From Homalodisca vitripennis (Eukaryota; Arthropoda; Insecta; Hemiptera; Cicadellidae): 64,000 bases of DNA. The position numbers and the translations under genes are program-made. Within the stretch, counting starts at the first letter, position 1; the number at the start of each line of letters is the position of its first letter. This document shows, piece after piece, positions 50,546 through 62,410 of this stretch. The notes under the pieces are model-generated. The model saw only the letters and a program-made list of their open reading frames with translations. It did no database searches and was not told the origin of the DNA. Location: assembly GCF_021130785.1 (NCBI RefSeq), contig NC_060214.1, positions 44,127,001 to 44,191,000 on the forward strand. Direction: 5' to 3'.

Positions 50546-51796
50546 GCTCCATTAAAATAAGTTCTTTCATATAGATACATTCATGAAAAATTAAAATCTG
50601 TTCATGGCACTTGTTACTGCATGGTACTTATTAATTTTACATTGCCTACTTTTATATATTTGCAGAAAACTATAACATTTTAAGTTGCTGTTGAGCCGTT
50701 AATATTCATACAATAAATACGTGCGTTTTTTGCTTGTACTAGTAGGCAGAGATAACTACAAAAAACAAAACATATATAAATTTGATCTACAAAGTAATGT
50801 TTTATGACATTTATATTTTTATACCATTGTGAAAAAACTACGGATAGACACTTTAGAATCTTAATTCTATAGGCCAAGAAAAGCCTCAAATAATGCAAAC
50901 CATGATCTATATTGTTTTCCATATGTTTTTCTCCCTGAGTGGGTTATGTTTTAAAAATTTACAGGATTCAAAGTAATAAAGTAAATTTAACCACATTTTA
51001 TTACACTCTTAGGGACAATATGTGATAATTGAGAGAGTTTGGTTCAATTCGATAATGAAATATCCCAATGGCATTCATTTAAAATATTTAATTAGAATAC
51101 ATCAAAAAGTACTAACTTTATAAGAAAAAGATATAAATGATTATTGAAAATGTTCTATTCAATCAACAAACATTTAAATATATAAATCGTGTTACAAATG
51201 ACTTGTTTAATTCAATTAAATAAGTTACATATATTCAAAGTAAATTTATTATCTAATTTTTGTGGAGGTTGATACCAATTGGAGGGTTTAATAAACGAAA
51301 GATTTATAAGGTCTACTTATAAAATAATTCTTAAGCTATTTATTAGATGATTTACTGTTTATTCACTAAATTTGGAAGTTTCAGCAATTGACCATCACAG
51401 AACCCATTCTCTTCTATTCTTGTATATATATATGACATTTTATCCGAAGTAAAGTCTGCAGATGGAATCTTTGAGATATCTTGCCAGTAACAATTTTTCA
51501 CTTTTTCAGTGAAAGTCGTGTAATATTCTTCTGCATGATGAATTATACACTAACGACTAAATATATAATATTGTTTTTTTTTTTTTTTATTGTGGTTTTG
51601 GAAGTTTATTCTACAAATTTAGGTGAGTGAAACTTCAACACATTTTAATAGTTACTTTTTGTATCAAATTAGTTCCTTACGAACACCAACACCGTACGTT
51701 CGAATAGCACAGTTGGTTTGGTGCTATTCGTTAGTTCCGCACCTGTAAATTTTGGTAAATCTAATTAAAATTTACCTAGAATTTACCGGTGATACT
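50546..51796. other. Spacer, no gene seen
   Basis: A+T-rich, with a T-run of about 14 bases near 51574-51588. The minus-strand frame 50680-50922 is A+T-rich and unrecognised. Confidence 0.5.
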
Positions 51797-52260
51797 GCAA
51801 TACGCTGCGTTTGTGAAAGTGGTTTCAACTGAGATAAATGTACCGTCAACTCACAGAAGTCTCTTACAAGAGAAGTAAAATCAAATAGGATTTGTGAGGA
51901 GTGCATACCTGAGAGTAACTGGAACACCAGCAGTGAGAAATCGAAATATTTTAAAGATTTTAAGGGATATAGCAATAAAAAAACAATCCTTACCAAAGTC
52001 AATTCACTTCTTGATCTGAAAACGCAGCATTGAAAGCTTGATAAATTCCCTCGTAAGTATAACTAGTTTCTAAAGACATTATTCAGTCTGCGAACCGAGA
52101 ACCATGATCTGAAAAAGCAGCTAGAAGTACGAGAAGAATAAGGAATCAAACGCGATGGAGAGAGTTGAGACCTCAGCATTGGAACTCACCGATCTGAACT
52201 AGTTTACATGTGCCATCGTTGTAGCCTACTATAACTTGTCTAAAAATGAATGAAATTTCG
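51797..52260 (+). pseudogene. Decayed LINE ORF1 fragment with PHD-like zinc finger
   Basis: A plus-strand frame contains cysteine codons at 51806, 51812, 51839, 51893 and 51902 in an order like the second half of a PHD-type finger, ending ICEECIPESNW. The next part is Lys/Ser-rich and leads to TILTKVNSLLDLKTQH, the start of the coiled coil that follows this finger in ORF1 (gag-like) proteins of several insect non-LTR retrotransposons. In-frame TGA codons at 51830 and 52031 interrupt it, and the continuation to about 52250 is in shifted frames. The histidine of the usual Cys4-His-Cys3 pattern is not preserved. The clade is not determined. Confidence 0.5.
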
Positions 52261-54200
52261 TCCACGCCTCCTCAAACTCGATCTCCCCTATGAAGAAATA
52301 AAGTTTCATGCCTAGAATTTAAGAAGGTAACGTTTCCCAGCCCCCTGTGTAAATTTTGCTAACGCTTAGCAAACCTTTTCTAGATGATTTACAAACAAAA
52401 TTTTGATGAGATGATATTAATAAAAAAACGTATAACCCCTTTAACTGCGTGTACACCTGTGCAAATAAAGAATTTTTTTATAAAATGAGGACCATACTAG
52501 CCTATAAAAACAAACTGTAATTATAAATATATAAATCATGTTATTTTTACGTAAATCATATTTAATTATTTGTTATACTATTACGTAAAAGAAATATTAA
52601 AAGTCTAATTTCATAGCTCAGCAAACTTTGAAACATAATATTACTATAATTAATGTTATATTACAATAAACCTGTTGGACTTATAATAGTTTATATATAG
52701 TTTATATATATATATATATTTAAATATATGTAAAAATGTAACATTACAATATACATATATATATATATATATATTGTAGTATTACATTTTTTTATATTAA
52801 GTTTCCAAATATCTATCAGACAAACATAATAAAATAATTAAAAATTAAATATTCAGCTGGGAACATTGTATATACTGTAGAATCTCGTTAATATTACAGA
52901 TTATAACTAATTTTTTTTATTCCTCCTCTGTAAATACCTTCTTCAATCCACCTTAGCGAAAACCTTAAGTGACATTACACTCTCTCCGATCAACGTCGGT
53001 TTATCCCTGGACCTTAGCCAGACGGTGCTTCTTAAAAATGATTGTCGACAAAGTTAATTTAAACTTTCTATTGTAGCAAAGAACCGCTTCATAACGTAAC
53101 TTTCTTTCCCCAGTGTATATGTGACACAATTTAAAATTCTGGATATAACGAAGTCGATAAAGAATGATTGTATATAATTAAATTGTAAAGTATTGATTAT
53201 TTACTAGAAAAATGCAATGAATAGTACCACTTCCAAGCCAATTTCTCAATCGAAGTCCTTGCCTACTTAATAAAATGACTTATGATGAAATAGGATACAA
53301 CAGTTTGAAATGTTCCAAATGCAAGTAGGCGTTCAGCAGATAAATATTATTTCGAAGTTTATCAATAAGAGGAACAGAGTTTAAAAGACATACTCTTATC
53401 AGTTTTTATGATTAGGATTACAGAATTTAACCTGACTCTTTTATAGTGTTTTGAACCTGTAGGGATTTTTCCGGTTCAAAAGAGTTATATTTTTGTCACA
53501 GCCGGGGTCTGCCTCGTTATAATGATAAAAACATTTTACAAAAACATAGTTTTGGTAAACGGTCTAAATCTTTTATTTCTAGCTCTTATCATATAATTCT
53601 TATCATTTTTTCCATGAAAAAATTAAACATATATACTTATGAATGTGGCACCTATTACTGCTCACATGGAAATTTACCTACCTTCCTTCTAAGGGGGAAA
53701 TCATATTTCAGTTCATGCAAATTTCTAAAGTAATTGTTTATTTTGTGTTATTGAAGTCTTGATGTTTTTTGCACTTTTGTCTGGGAAAGAAAGAATCAGT
53801 TAAGTATGTTAGTTATCATTTAAGTTTATCCATAAACCATTGTTCACACGCTATTTCACAATCATCAGGAGCCCAACAGATTGGAATACTTCAAGTGAAA
53901 ACTGTCACAGCTTTCATAATTAATTAAGTTTGGTTTTGTAACGGTTTTATATGGAGTTAAAATTAGATGTTATATTTGTATTTGCTATTTGCATCATACT
54001 AATAATCGAGCACAGTGTTTATTATTTTACAAAATTTAAACGTGAAAGCAATTCATTGACTTTGTTTATGCTACATTTCAAAATAATTTTTGACAATATT
54101 TTACGTTTAAGAAGTGTTGTTGTGTTCCTGACTGTTGTACGGGAAGAATGCACCGCTGATACATGTTATCGTTCGTTTTACCGTTTCCCCCCAGTCACTG
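52261..54200. other. Spacer, no gene seen
   Basis: No credible coding frame. The frame at 53951-54229 runs across the left end of the Kolobok-like element and is not a gene. A TA-cored hairpin at 52732-52794 is listed separately. Confidence 0.5.
52732..52794. repeat. Inverted repeat around a (TA)n core
   Basis: The arm at 52732-52754 (AAAAATGTAACATTACAATA) is complementary, with a few mismatches, to the arm at 52771-52794, and alternating TA lies between. Such TA-cored palindromes extrude readily and can be small transposon relics. Confidence 0.7.
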
Positions 54201-54219
54201 TTAAGGGGAGCGGGAAGGC
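54201..54219. repeat. Left TTAA target copy plus 15-bp terminal inverted repeat
   Basis: TTAA at 54201-54204 is followed by GGGGAGCGGGAAGGC at 54205-54219, the exact complement of the right end. Confidence 0.92.
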
Positions 54220-55316
54220 AAAAAATTGAATTTCTTTTAGTTTTCTGTTTTTTTCGTTTTTTGTTACTCAGACTTGTACAGTTTCAGAAAATATAACACT
54301 TTTTGTTGCAAGATTATCCTAAGTACGCAAAAAAATTATTTACGAAGTAACTACCGGCGCTTTTGGCATGAAATTTTACTCCACCAAAGGGTGCCGACTC
54401 TTGGTGCGGTTATAACAAAGGGTTAGCTCTAAATCAGCCCTACAAACATAAGCACTTTTTACCAAGTGACATAATGGCCACAATTAAACAAATTTATAAG
54501 GATTTAGCAAACCCCGAACTTCTAAAAAAAGTGCCTTCACCAAAAAACTCAAAATCCTAACGAAAGTTTTAATCACGTAGTGTGGAATAAAGTCCCCAAA
54601 AATGTGTATGTGAGACTGAACACTTTGAAGTTAGGTGTGCTGGATGCAGTGCTAAGTTTCAATGATGGATTTGCCAGTAAGTTGGATATCTACAATAAAT
54701 TAGGCCTAACTTTGAGTAAAAACTCAGTGCACGCGCTTCGTGGTTTTGATGTTTTGCGACTCAAGAAAGCCGACAAAGCTGCAGGAACTAATGACCAAGG
54801 AAGCCAGAACAGCTAGAAAAAAGAGAAAACTGGTTCTAGAGGAGGATCAGGAGCATGCTGATGGCCCTGCCTATGGTGCTGGGATGTTCTAAGCTAGCTA
54901 AAGTAAGTACAGTACCTAGTTTTAAATATAACCGTCGTTTCCCGAAAACTGTGTTTTTTTAAACAAAGGTAAATTTTTCTCAAAAACCAACGGAGGTATG
55001 GCAACCAATGTTTTCCACTTATAAAACACCTAATTACCTAACCATGGAAGCAGAATAGATAGTGTAGCACAACACACTAGCTTCAAAAAAAATATTTTTC
55101 TAAAAAAAACTAAAAATTGTAAATAACTTTTTAAAAAAAAATCTAAATTATCTATTAATTTAATTTTAATTTTTACCATTTTGCCTCTGTAGTTAGATAC
55201 ATATCATAACAATACACACACAAAATTTTAGGCCTATAGATTTAATGGTTCCTGAGAAAAGTGTACCTAAATTTTGTAGAATTTAACATAGTCGGCATAG
55301 GGCCTTCCCGCTCCCC
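54205..55316 (+). mobile_element. Kolobok-like DNA transposon, internally deleted, 1.1 kb
   Basis: Perfect 15-bp G+C-rich terminal inverted repeats sit directly inside TTAA on both sides (54201-54204 and 55317-55320). TTAA target duplication is used by the piggyBac and Kolobok superfamilies. The coding remnant inside resembles the transposase family I associate with Kolobok/Mutator-like elements and not piggyBac, which decides the assignment. Intact TIRs and target copies imply a fairly recent insertion, although the internal gene is truncated and frameshifted. The copy is non-autonomous and could be mobilised only by a full-length relative. Confidence 0.72.
54372..54892 (+). pseudogene. Kolobok/Mutator-like transposase, broken C-terminal third
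   Basis: The fragment starts after a TGA at 54369-54371 and reads GADSWCGYNKGLAL, then KHKHFLPSDIM. At an A-run (54524-54530) one extra base shifts the frame; the continuation reads CLHQKTQNPNESFNHVVW, followed by NKVPKNVYVRL and a GVLDAVLSFNDG segment. A second shift near 54785 leads to a lysine/arginine-rich stretch and a conserved-looking end GPAYGAGMF with TAA at 54890-54892. From memory, the pattern DSWCxY...CLHGxTQNxNESxN is the C-terminal signature of this transposase family. The N-terminal THAP-type finger and the upstream catalytic region are missing, so the product would be inactive. The clean internal frame 54580-54816 is part of this pseudogene. Confidence 0.72.
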
Positions 55317-55320
55317 TTAA
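55302..55320. repeat. Right 15-bp terminal inverted repeat plus TTAA target copy
   Basis: GCCTTCCCGCTCCCC at 55302-55316 followed by TTAA at 55317-55320, exactly complementary to the left end. Confidence 0.92.
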
Positions 55321-56121
55321 ATGGCCATATTATTTGGTCAAGGCAGCGTAATAATATGCAGTAGCTAAGGTAAAAATATTTCACAACTTTTTTCGTTAAG
55401 ATTGGTTTTATAACAGTGTTTAAGTGTATGTAAGATGCATCAGATGTTTGAATTCGTCAATAGCGCAATCTAGTAACAGTCTTGTATCATCTTAATCTTT
55501 ACTACCTTATTTAAAGTATTAAACAAGCATACATAATATTTTATAAAAATTAAACTAAACAGATATTTCAGCAACTACGTAAAACATTCAGATGAGAGTG
55601 TCGACAGCTGTCTATTGTCAGTTAAATTTGGAATATGAAAATAAAAATAGGATTTTTTCAAAATTCAAAATATTTGAGTTATATTTTTCGGTTTCAACCT
55701 TTTTATAATCAATCCTCAGACTTACGAGGAATATTTTACAAAAATAAATAACCGAATTGGTCCAGCCATTTGAGGTTAGAGTTTAGCAACACAATTCATT
55801 TTCATTAATAAGATTAACTTTGGTAAAGTCAGCTTCTGTCAGGTTTGATTCCGAAGCTACAGAAATAAGTATTTTATAAATAAGGAATCCAATATTCTTT
55901 GGAAAAGGAGGATTCACATCTAATTTAACCTATGCTGGGTAAAGCAAAACTAATATGTCAATCTGGAGAACCCCATGGTTTCCAACGAGCATCACATTGC
56001 TAAACGCAAATAGCAGTGAATTAGGATACACGAGAAGATAGATTGATAGTCTAATGCGAAAGAGACTGTTGGAGTTGGTGGTGTTCCATACGTGTTAAAG
56101 GCATTGACAACCCCTACCCTC
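55321..56121. other. Spacer, no gene seen
   Basis: A+T-rich, becoming more balanced towards the 253-bp duplication. No credible frame. Confidence 0.5.
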
Positions 56122-56627
56122 TATGACTGAAGAGACTGGTCCTCTTCTTCAAAGAGGATAGGACTGAGATACTGTGCATGCTGTGTGATATATAGTACCT
56201 CATGCAAAAGGCTACACTGCCCCCCAACCTTACCTATCCCAAAGATCCTTTTATGACTAACTACAATGAGAGCCTTTTCAGCTTCTTGTCCTAAGAGAGC
56301 AACAACAAGTTTATATGTACTAAATACAGCTTATTAACAGTCATATCTACATAGTTAAACCAAATCTAAAAGTTTATGACTGAAGAGACTGGTCCTCTTC
56401 TTCAAAGAGGATAGGACTGAGATACTGTGCATGCTGTGTGATATATAGTACCTCATGCAAAAGGCTACACTGCCCCCCAACCATACCTATCCCAAAGATC
56501 CTTTTATGACTAACTATAATGAGAGCCTTTTCAGCTTCTTGTCCTAAGAGAGCAACAACAAGTTTATATGTACTAAATACAGCTTATTAACAGTCATATC
56601 TACATAGTTAAACCAAATCTAAAAGTT
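56122..56627. repeat. 253-bp tandem duplication
   Basis: Copy 1 is 56122-56374 and copy 2 is 56375-56627. I find only two differences by eye (AACCTTACC versus AACCATACC, and AACTACAAT versus AACTATAAT), so it is recent or maintained. Each copy contains a small hairpin, TCCTCTT with AAGAGGA around a short loop. No coding frame runs through it. Confidence 0.93.
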
Positions 56628-58257
56628 TAACTAAATCTAATACATGGATTCTACAATGTTGTGAACCAAGAAGGCATTAAATGCTTATTGTTAGATCGCT
56701 GTGTTTGAATTTCTCAGCATGAATTTTATCGTTAACCTGCTTCATTTGCTGTAGTACAACTGATTATTAAGTGCAACATATTAAAATAATAAATTTGAAG
56801 TTTAAAGAAAATATATAGGATTTCTTTTAAAACTAAATTAAATAAATAATTAAATTACTTTATGATAATTTTTAATGAACAACTAAAATATTTTATGAAA
56901 TTCAGGATTTCATGTAACTTGATTGCGTGTGTAATTTATTGCACTTTATATTTAATTTATGGCATCATGTCTTTACACACATTCTACGCCACACAACATG
57001 CAATGTGGTTTGAAGTTTATTCAGGAGGAAACTGAAATTTTAGCCGGACCTTTTTGGATAGATAGCTTGTTCCTATCTTGCTATATGTACTACAATGCAA
57101 TGGCGGACTAGATGATACAGACAAAGGAAATGTGTGACTGTGGCATCTGGAACTGAAATCCAAATCAACCCATTGTACATCACAAACGTTGTATGTTGTA
57201 AACATAAACATAACCAGTATATAATGGATAAGTCCGTATGTCGGTTTATATGCAGTATATTTCCTAAGAAAAGGCATTTCAGAAAATACCAGTTTATACA
57301 ATTTTAACAATAATTGTATCAAAATCATATATCCAAAAATATACCTGATAAGTAATTACGATTAATTGACCAATCTATTTTTAGAATACTTAAACGTCTC
57401 GGAAACGTTGAAAACAATTAATATTAACATGGTTTGAATCAAATATTTTATTCAATACAATTTGTACAGCATATCTTTAAAGTTCACTTCAAACAAATCA
57501 ATGCCAAATATTTTATGTCAAAAATAATGTTATGATATTTTTATTTCATAATAATTTTGTCTTTAAATTCTTGGTAAACTAGTACTTATGTACAATTTTA
57601 AGAATCATATGATTATAAATTATGCTTGAAAAAAATATCTAATGGGTTAGAAAGAGAAGCTAATGAAATTCTTCCTGATTTATGAGTAATACAATAATTT
57701 GCTATGATTAAACATTTTCTCAGTTTTAATTATAAATTATGCGTTATACTTTTGAGATATTAATCGTATGATAATATGTAAACTTGATTGAGCGAAAGCT
57801 ATACATTCAAATTCATGCATTGCCGGTCTGAAATTTATTTTATATTCTTGAAAATATTAAGACTCCTCAAAAGACAAAAATAAAACGTTACTCTATATTT
57901 ATCCTGTTAGTGTATTATGCTTTTAGTAAATTTAACTATTATATAATATTCTCTTTTATGAACTTAAAAATAAATATTATTCAACCGTTCTCATGCCATA
58001 TATTCTATGTATGTAAAATATATCTCTCATGCAATTTCGTTTATAAATATATACAAGATAGGAAAAGGTCACATCAGCTCTCGAGCTTCGCTGCAACATG
58101 TTAAAATTTCGAATGGTCATACTCAGTTTGTTAACCGATTTATTCATTTTTAAATTTTCTCTGATTGCCCATGAGACCAATATAAATATTTTTGGCTGAT
58201 ACTCAGCTAATTGATATGGAGTGAATCGCAATTTTTTACATAGAAATAAGTCCTAAT
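56628..58257. other. Spacer, no gene seen
   Basis: The longest frame is on the minus strand at 57017-57328 (103 codons). It starts with a hydrophobic A+T-driven run and shows no domain; I do not call it a gene. The overlapping frames near 57910-58231 are likewise unremarkable. Confidence 0.45.
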
Positions 58258-58440
58258 GATAAAAAGTAAAAAAAGATGTCTTATTTCACCAGGCGAAGTT
58301 AGGGCTAAGAAGCCCTCTTAAACACTTAACCTGGGGTCCAACGGCTTAAAGGTATATTCCAAACCACCCCCAACGCCACCACCTGGCAGGGCCATGCTCC
58401 ACGTTGCTTGATCCTACTTGAAACCTTTAGGTTAATTTGT
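58258..58440. other. G+C-richer block, probable interspersed repeat
   Basis: The block has words such as CACCAGGCGAAGTTAGGGCT, CCTGGGGTCCAACGGC and CACCACCTGGCAGGGCCATG within about 180 bp of otherwise A+T-rich DNA. CACCAGGCG near the start and CACCACCTGGC near the end are partly complementary. No frame is convincing. It resembles the conserved core of a short interspersed element, but I see no convincing polymerase III A/B boxes. Confidence 0.35.
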
Positions 58441-61400
58441 TCTCAAGATATCATGGAAACATATATAAGTAAAATAGTCGTGATCACAATGGTTTCTGAG
58501 AATTGTTTGTATTTGAAAATCATTTATAAAAACGAATAATTAAGATATTATTTCATACGTTTAATAATTAAAACATAGAAAATGATTGTAATGTTTATCT
58601 ATAACCAAAGATAATACACAGATACTCTTAAAAAACCGTCAAATTAAATCTTTACGGGTTTTCTGCAAAAATAGCTTTATTTTAAATTAAAGCAATATTA
58701 AACACAGCCTTTTAAAGAATTTATTAAGCAACATATACTAAAAATATGTTGTTTTATGGCACTGTGTAAGAACCTTATTGGAACTATATACTGAAAGTTG
58801 TTATAAGTCTGTTAAAATGCATCTATACTTTAGATTTCCTTGCAACTCGTGGATTTACATTGCAATAAAACTAATATTTATCACCTAGATATTGCAATGA
58901 TTAAACATCCTATTCCTCAAAATAGTTATAACTTATATATATATTTTAAACTAATCAAACCCATTACAAACAGACCTAACATTTAATACAAATATAAAAC
59001 TATTCTTATCGTAAATAAGATATACGTATAGCGTATAGTAATGAAGTCTCGCGAGCCAACTTAAGCTTTATGTTACTGCTTCGCCGTACCATGCCCTTGG
59101 AAACATTTGCATCATCAAAACTGTAAATAAACCTGAAAGTCCTAGCAACCTTGTTCTATGAACGTATGAACCCAGACGTAATCCGTTTGATTTCTAAGGA
59201 AACATCTTGGCTCGGGAAACAGTCGACGCTTACTTCTAATCAAAACGACTCTGCGACGTATAAAAATATATGTCTTTAAAATATATGTATTAGAGCAGCT
59301 CTCTACTGAGGTTGTCAATTGGCAATGATTTAGTAGTATAATCAGAAAACGCTCTTCACTAGCCCCTCGAGTTTCTAATATATCTAAACCCGCGAGGATT
59401 TTCTATTTACGAACTGTTTTTGAAAGCGAAACTTAAATGCAATAGCACAAGAGTGTTTATTAAATCTTTACTACGAAAAATCGTAGAGGCTACCGTATTT
59501 ACTGAATTTGGAACGTGAGAAATAGTCTTCATACATAGTATGCCCACGACTCCTTCAGATTATTAGTTACAATTTATGAGACTTAAGTTCCCAATCCAAC
59601 CGTAAATTTTAACTAGATATCTCCATGTTTATACAGTAGACTACATTTTATATAAAGAAATAAAGCATGTTATCCTTTAAAAATATTTCTCCTTTAAACG
59701 TTTCCTTATGACTTGTGTATTTTTTTAAATATTTAATTAGCGGCGTTTCTTACATTTATTTGTTAGGCACATGAATTCTTAATAGAAACAATGTGCTCAT
59801 ATCAATCTCGCTACAACTTCCTCGAGTTTGTGTCGCTATAATACTTAAATATAAGTATTCATAATTAAAGACTGACAGGCATAAAACATTTTCTATCAAC
59901 TCTAAACAAAAATATACGAAACATCGTCTACAAATTTCTTAGCAACTGCTCAAAGTACATAATGCATAGCTCATAGAACTATTTATTTATCAACATTACC
60001 TTGTACCTTGACAGTAAGTACACCTGACTACGGCGGAAGTTTGCTGTTTGAGTTAATAACGAACAAACAATACAGTCGTGTCAGTGCAGAGGAAACTCTA
60101 AGATGTGGCCACAACTTGGAATGCTGGCATACACATTCTCCTCATTGTGTAGAGACTTGTCTCCTGTATCAGTAACTCAAACTACAGTTACAGTTTAACA
60201 GTGGTTTTAGCGAATTTCCCCTGTGGATATGAGCTACAGCGGTTATCATCGTATTGACACACAAGCCCTGGATGTTTGAGTGCTTACAAATCCGCATACA
60301 TCTAATACATGTGTTGGCTGGTTATTCACAACTCAATGCATGACAGGGTGGTTAAGATCGTTTTGAATATATGTATATTGCTTTTAATTCTTATACATTT
60401 ATTTTTACCATTTATCTCGCTTAAAAGGCTCCATATAAAATTTTAGTTTGATTTTAAACGGTCATTTAGGGATAAAGAATATTTTTATATTTTGATAATG
60501 CTGTGATTTCCTAATACTTTAGACGTTTTAAACCGATAATTTCTTTACTTGTACCAGTTTCATTATAAGCGATCTTCTGAATTACGGAAACAATAATTAA
60601 TTTTGACATTAGAAAATCTCTCATACAGTCTGATTTCTTTATGCTTCGCAATTTTTAAATAATTAATTTTGGAATATTACAAGTAATGAATCCAACTAGT
60701 TACTTATCTTTTGTTGCTGTCATATCAATAGTGGGTTAGTACAGTAGTCTATAAATGACATCTAATACATGGGAAGCTATTTATTTGGGCCAAAAGTTCC
60801 ACAAAAGAAATTTAACAGCTAATTACTTGAATTCACATATATAGAAAGATATATTCTCGGAAGAAAATCCCACTTCAAACTTATCTTCCCAATTACGTTA
60901 GTTTTATACAATTCTAATAGTATCAAAATTACATTTCACTTTTTCATCATAACATAACGCACATTACTTATATTACAATTAAAAGTTAAATATTATTATT
61001 AAGTAATATGTTTCTACTAATCCATCCGCTGCTGATTAAGTAAACAGAATTTACATTAAAGTAATTATAAAAGAAATAAATTAAAGCAAAGCTCCCACTT
61101 GTTGTGCAAATAAGCCTAGACGATGACATTATCTTTTGCAATCTCAAATTACTCTTATAATATTCCATACCTTGGCAACGTTTGTAAGTTTGTAGGTTTG
61201 AAATAGTAATCATTTAGTAATACGTGTTGGAAAACGAAGTACATTATTATGCAATTTACATTACTTTGGTTTTTTATACTCTGTGTTTTGGAATATATTT
61301 GTTTGTATATTTATTGCATAATAATTACGTTAAGATTTAAATATGATTTTAGATAAAAAATAACGTGTTTAAATATGCAATTGTCCTATCTGTCTATTTG

Positions 61401-61734
61401 CTTACCATTCATCACAATAATAGATTTGTTTTTTTAGAAGCAAATTAACGCAAATTTAAAGCAAATAGAGATCTTGAAAATAATGCTTAAACAGCCAATA
61501 TAAATAAGTAACAAGTTTAAAGAATGGCGTATAGCAAATAATTTCACTTTTATTAATAATACTTTCTAACGCAATCAGAGAAATGCTGCGAATATTGTTC
61601 TGTAATAGAGGTCAACAAACAAACCACTTCTATCAATATTTAATATCACTTTACAATCAGTGAAAGTGAAAAATAGATACAAACATCCTGGAATACTCCT
61701 TCTGAAGAATATCACTGGCAATGTTACATACATC
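58441..61734. other. Region upstream of the gustatory receptor gene; no gene seen
   Basis: Mostly A+T-rich. A more balanced patch at about 60030-60350 includes TCAGT in the context GTGTCAGTGCAG (60085 region), like an arthropod initiator, and a 32-codon ATG frame from 60103. This could be promoter, 5' UTR or an old repeat; no splice path to the receptor is established. Other short balanced patches lie at 59050-59230 and 59340-59520. Confidence 0.4.
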
Positions 61735-62410
61735 ATGAATGTTTTTCCAAATGATGTCCTTTGGTTTTGCCGAACATTTGGTGGTCTCCCAATTCAAAAT
61801 ACTTCAAGCCCTTCGAAATTTAAAGAACTGACATTTTCTTTATCAGGGTTCTTATGGAGCTTAACATTCCTTTTTGTGCAAGAAGTAGTGTCCTGCATCC
61901 TGGTCTACTTAACCATCTTAGATGACACATTCAATCAAGAAGAAAACAATACCATTAAATTTGCAATTATTTTGAACGTTGTATTTCAGCAAATTATATT
62001 GGCTTTCTCTTTCTTCTACCGCACCTGGAACCACAAAAGGATTGTTGATGTTTGTGAAACATTACAGAGAATCTACCGAGACCTCCAGGATCAGACTCCA
62101 GAGATCACAATCCGAGTAAATATCATCGTGTTCACTGTCATTACAACGTATTTGTTTATGATCGGTTTCGCAAACATTATAACGAACAATGCAGATAATG
62201 ATGTGGTCTTCTTGTTAGTGTATGCCAACTCGCTATGGTTGTACTGTACCGAAGTTGCCTTTCTACTCCACTTCACACATGTAGCTCAAGTTATCACAAC
62301 TGGTTTCAAGATAGTTAACGTCAGGATAACAGAAGAAATTGCCTACGACGTAACTCAACAAACCCTGATGGGTCGCAGATTGCCTGATACTGCAATCTTT
62401 CATACAACAC
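61735..62410 (+). other. Gr exon 1 and its splice donor
   Basis: Encodes residues 1-225 plus the first base of codon 226, including four membrane segments. The donor is AACAC then GTAAGT at 62411-62416, a strong consensus. The frame is open upstream to 61609, after a TAG at 61606. A non-coding first exon with an acceptor near 61660 (ACAATCAG) therefore cannot be excluded. Confidence 0.85.

Noticed and set aside
50227..50580. 117-codon minus-strand frame
   Set aside because: It consists of the 99-bp minisatellite read in a frame preserved by the period; no domain, start context or splice sites.
53951..54229. 92-codon plus-strand frame
   Set aside because: It begins in A+T-rich spacer and crosses the left terminal repeat of the Kolobok-like element; composition is chance-like.
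57017..57328. 103-codon minus-strand frame
   Set aside because: A+T-driven hydrophobic start, serine-rich end, no domain, no splice context.
61660..61734. Upstream extension of the Gr protein to position 61660
   Set aside because: The extension would begin with GTG, not a normal start in animal nuclear genes, and the conserved N-terminus starts right at ATG 61735.
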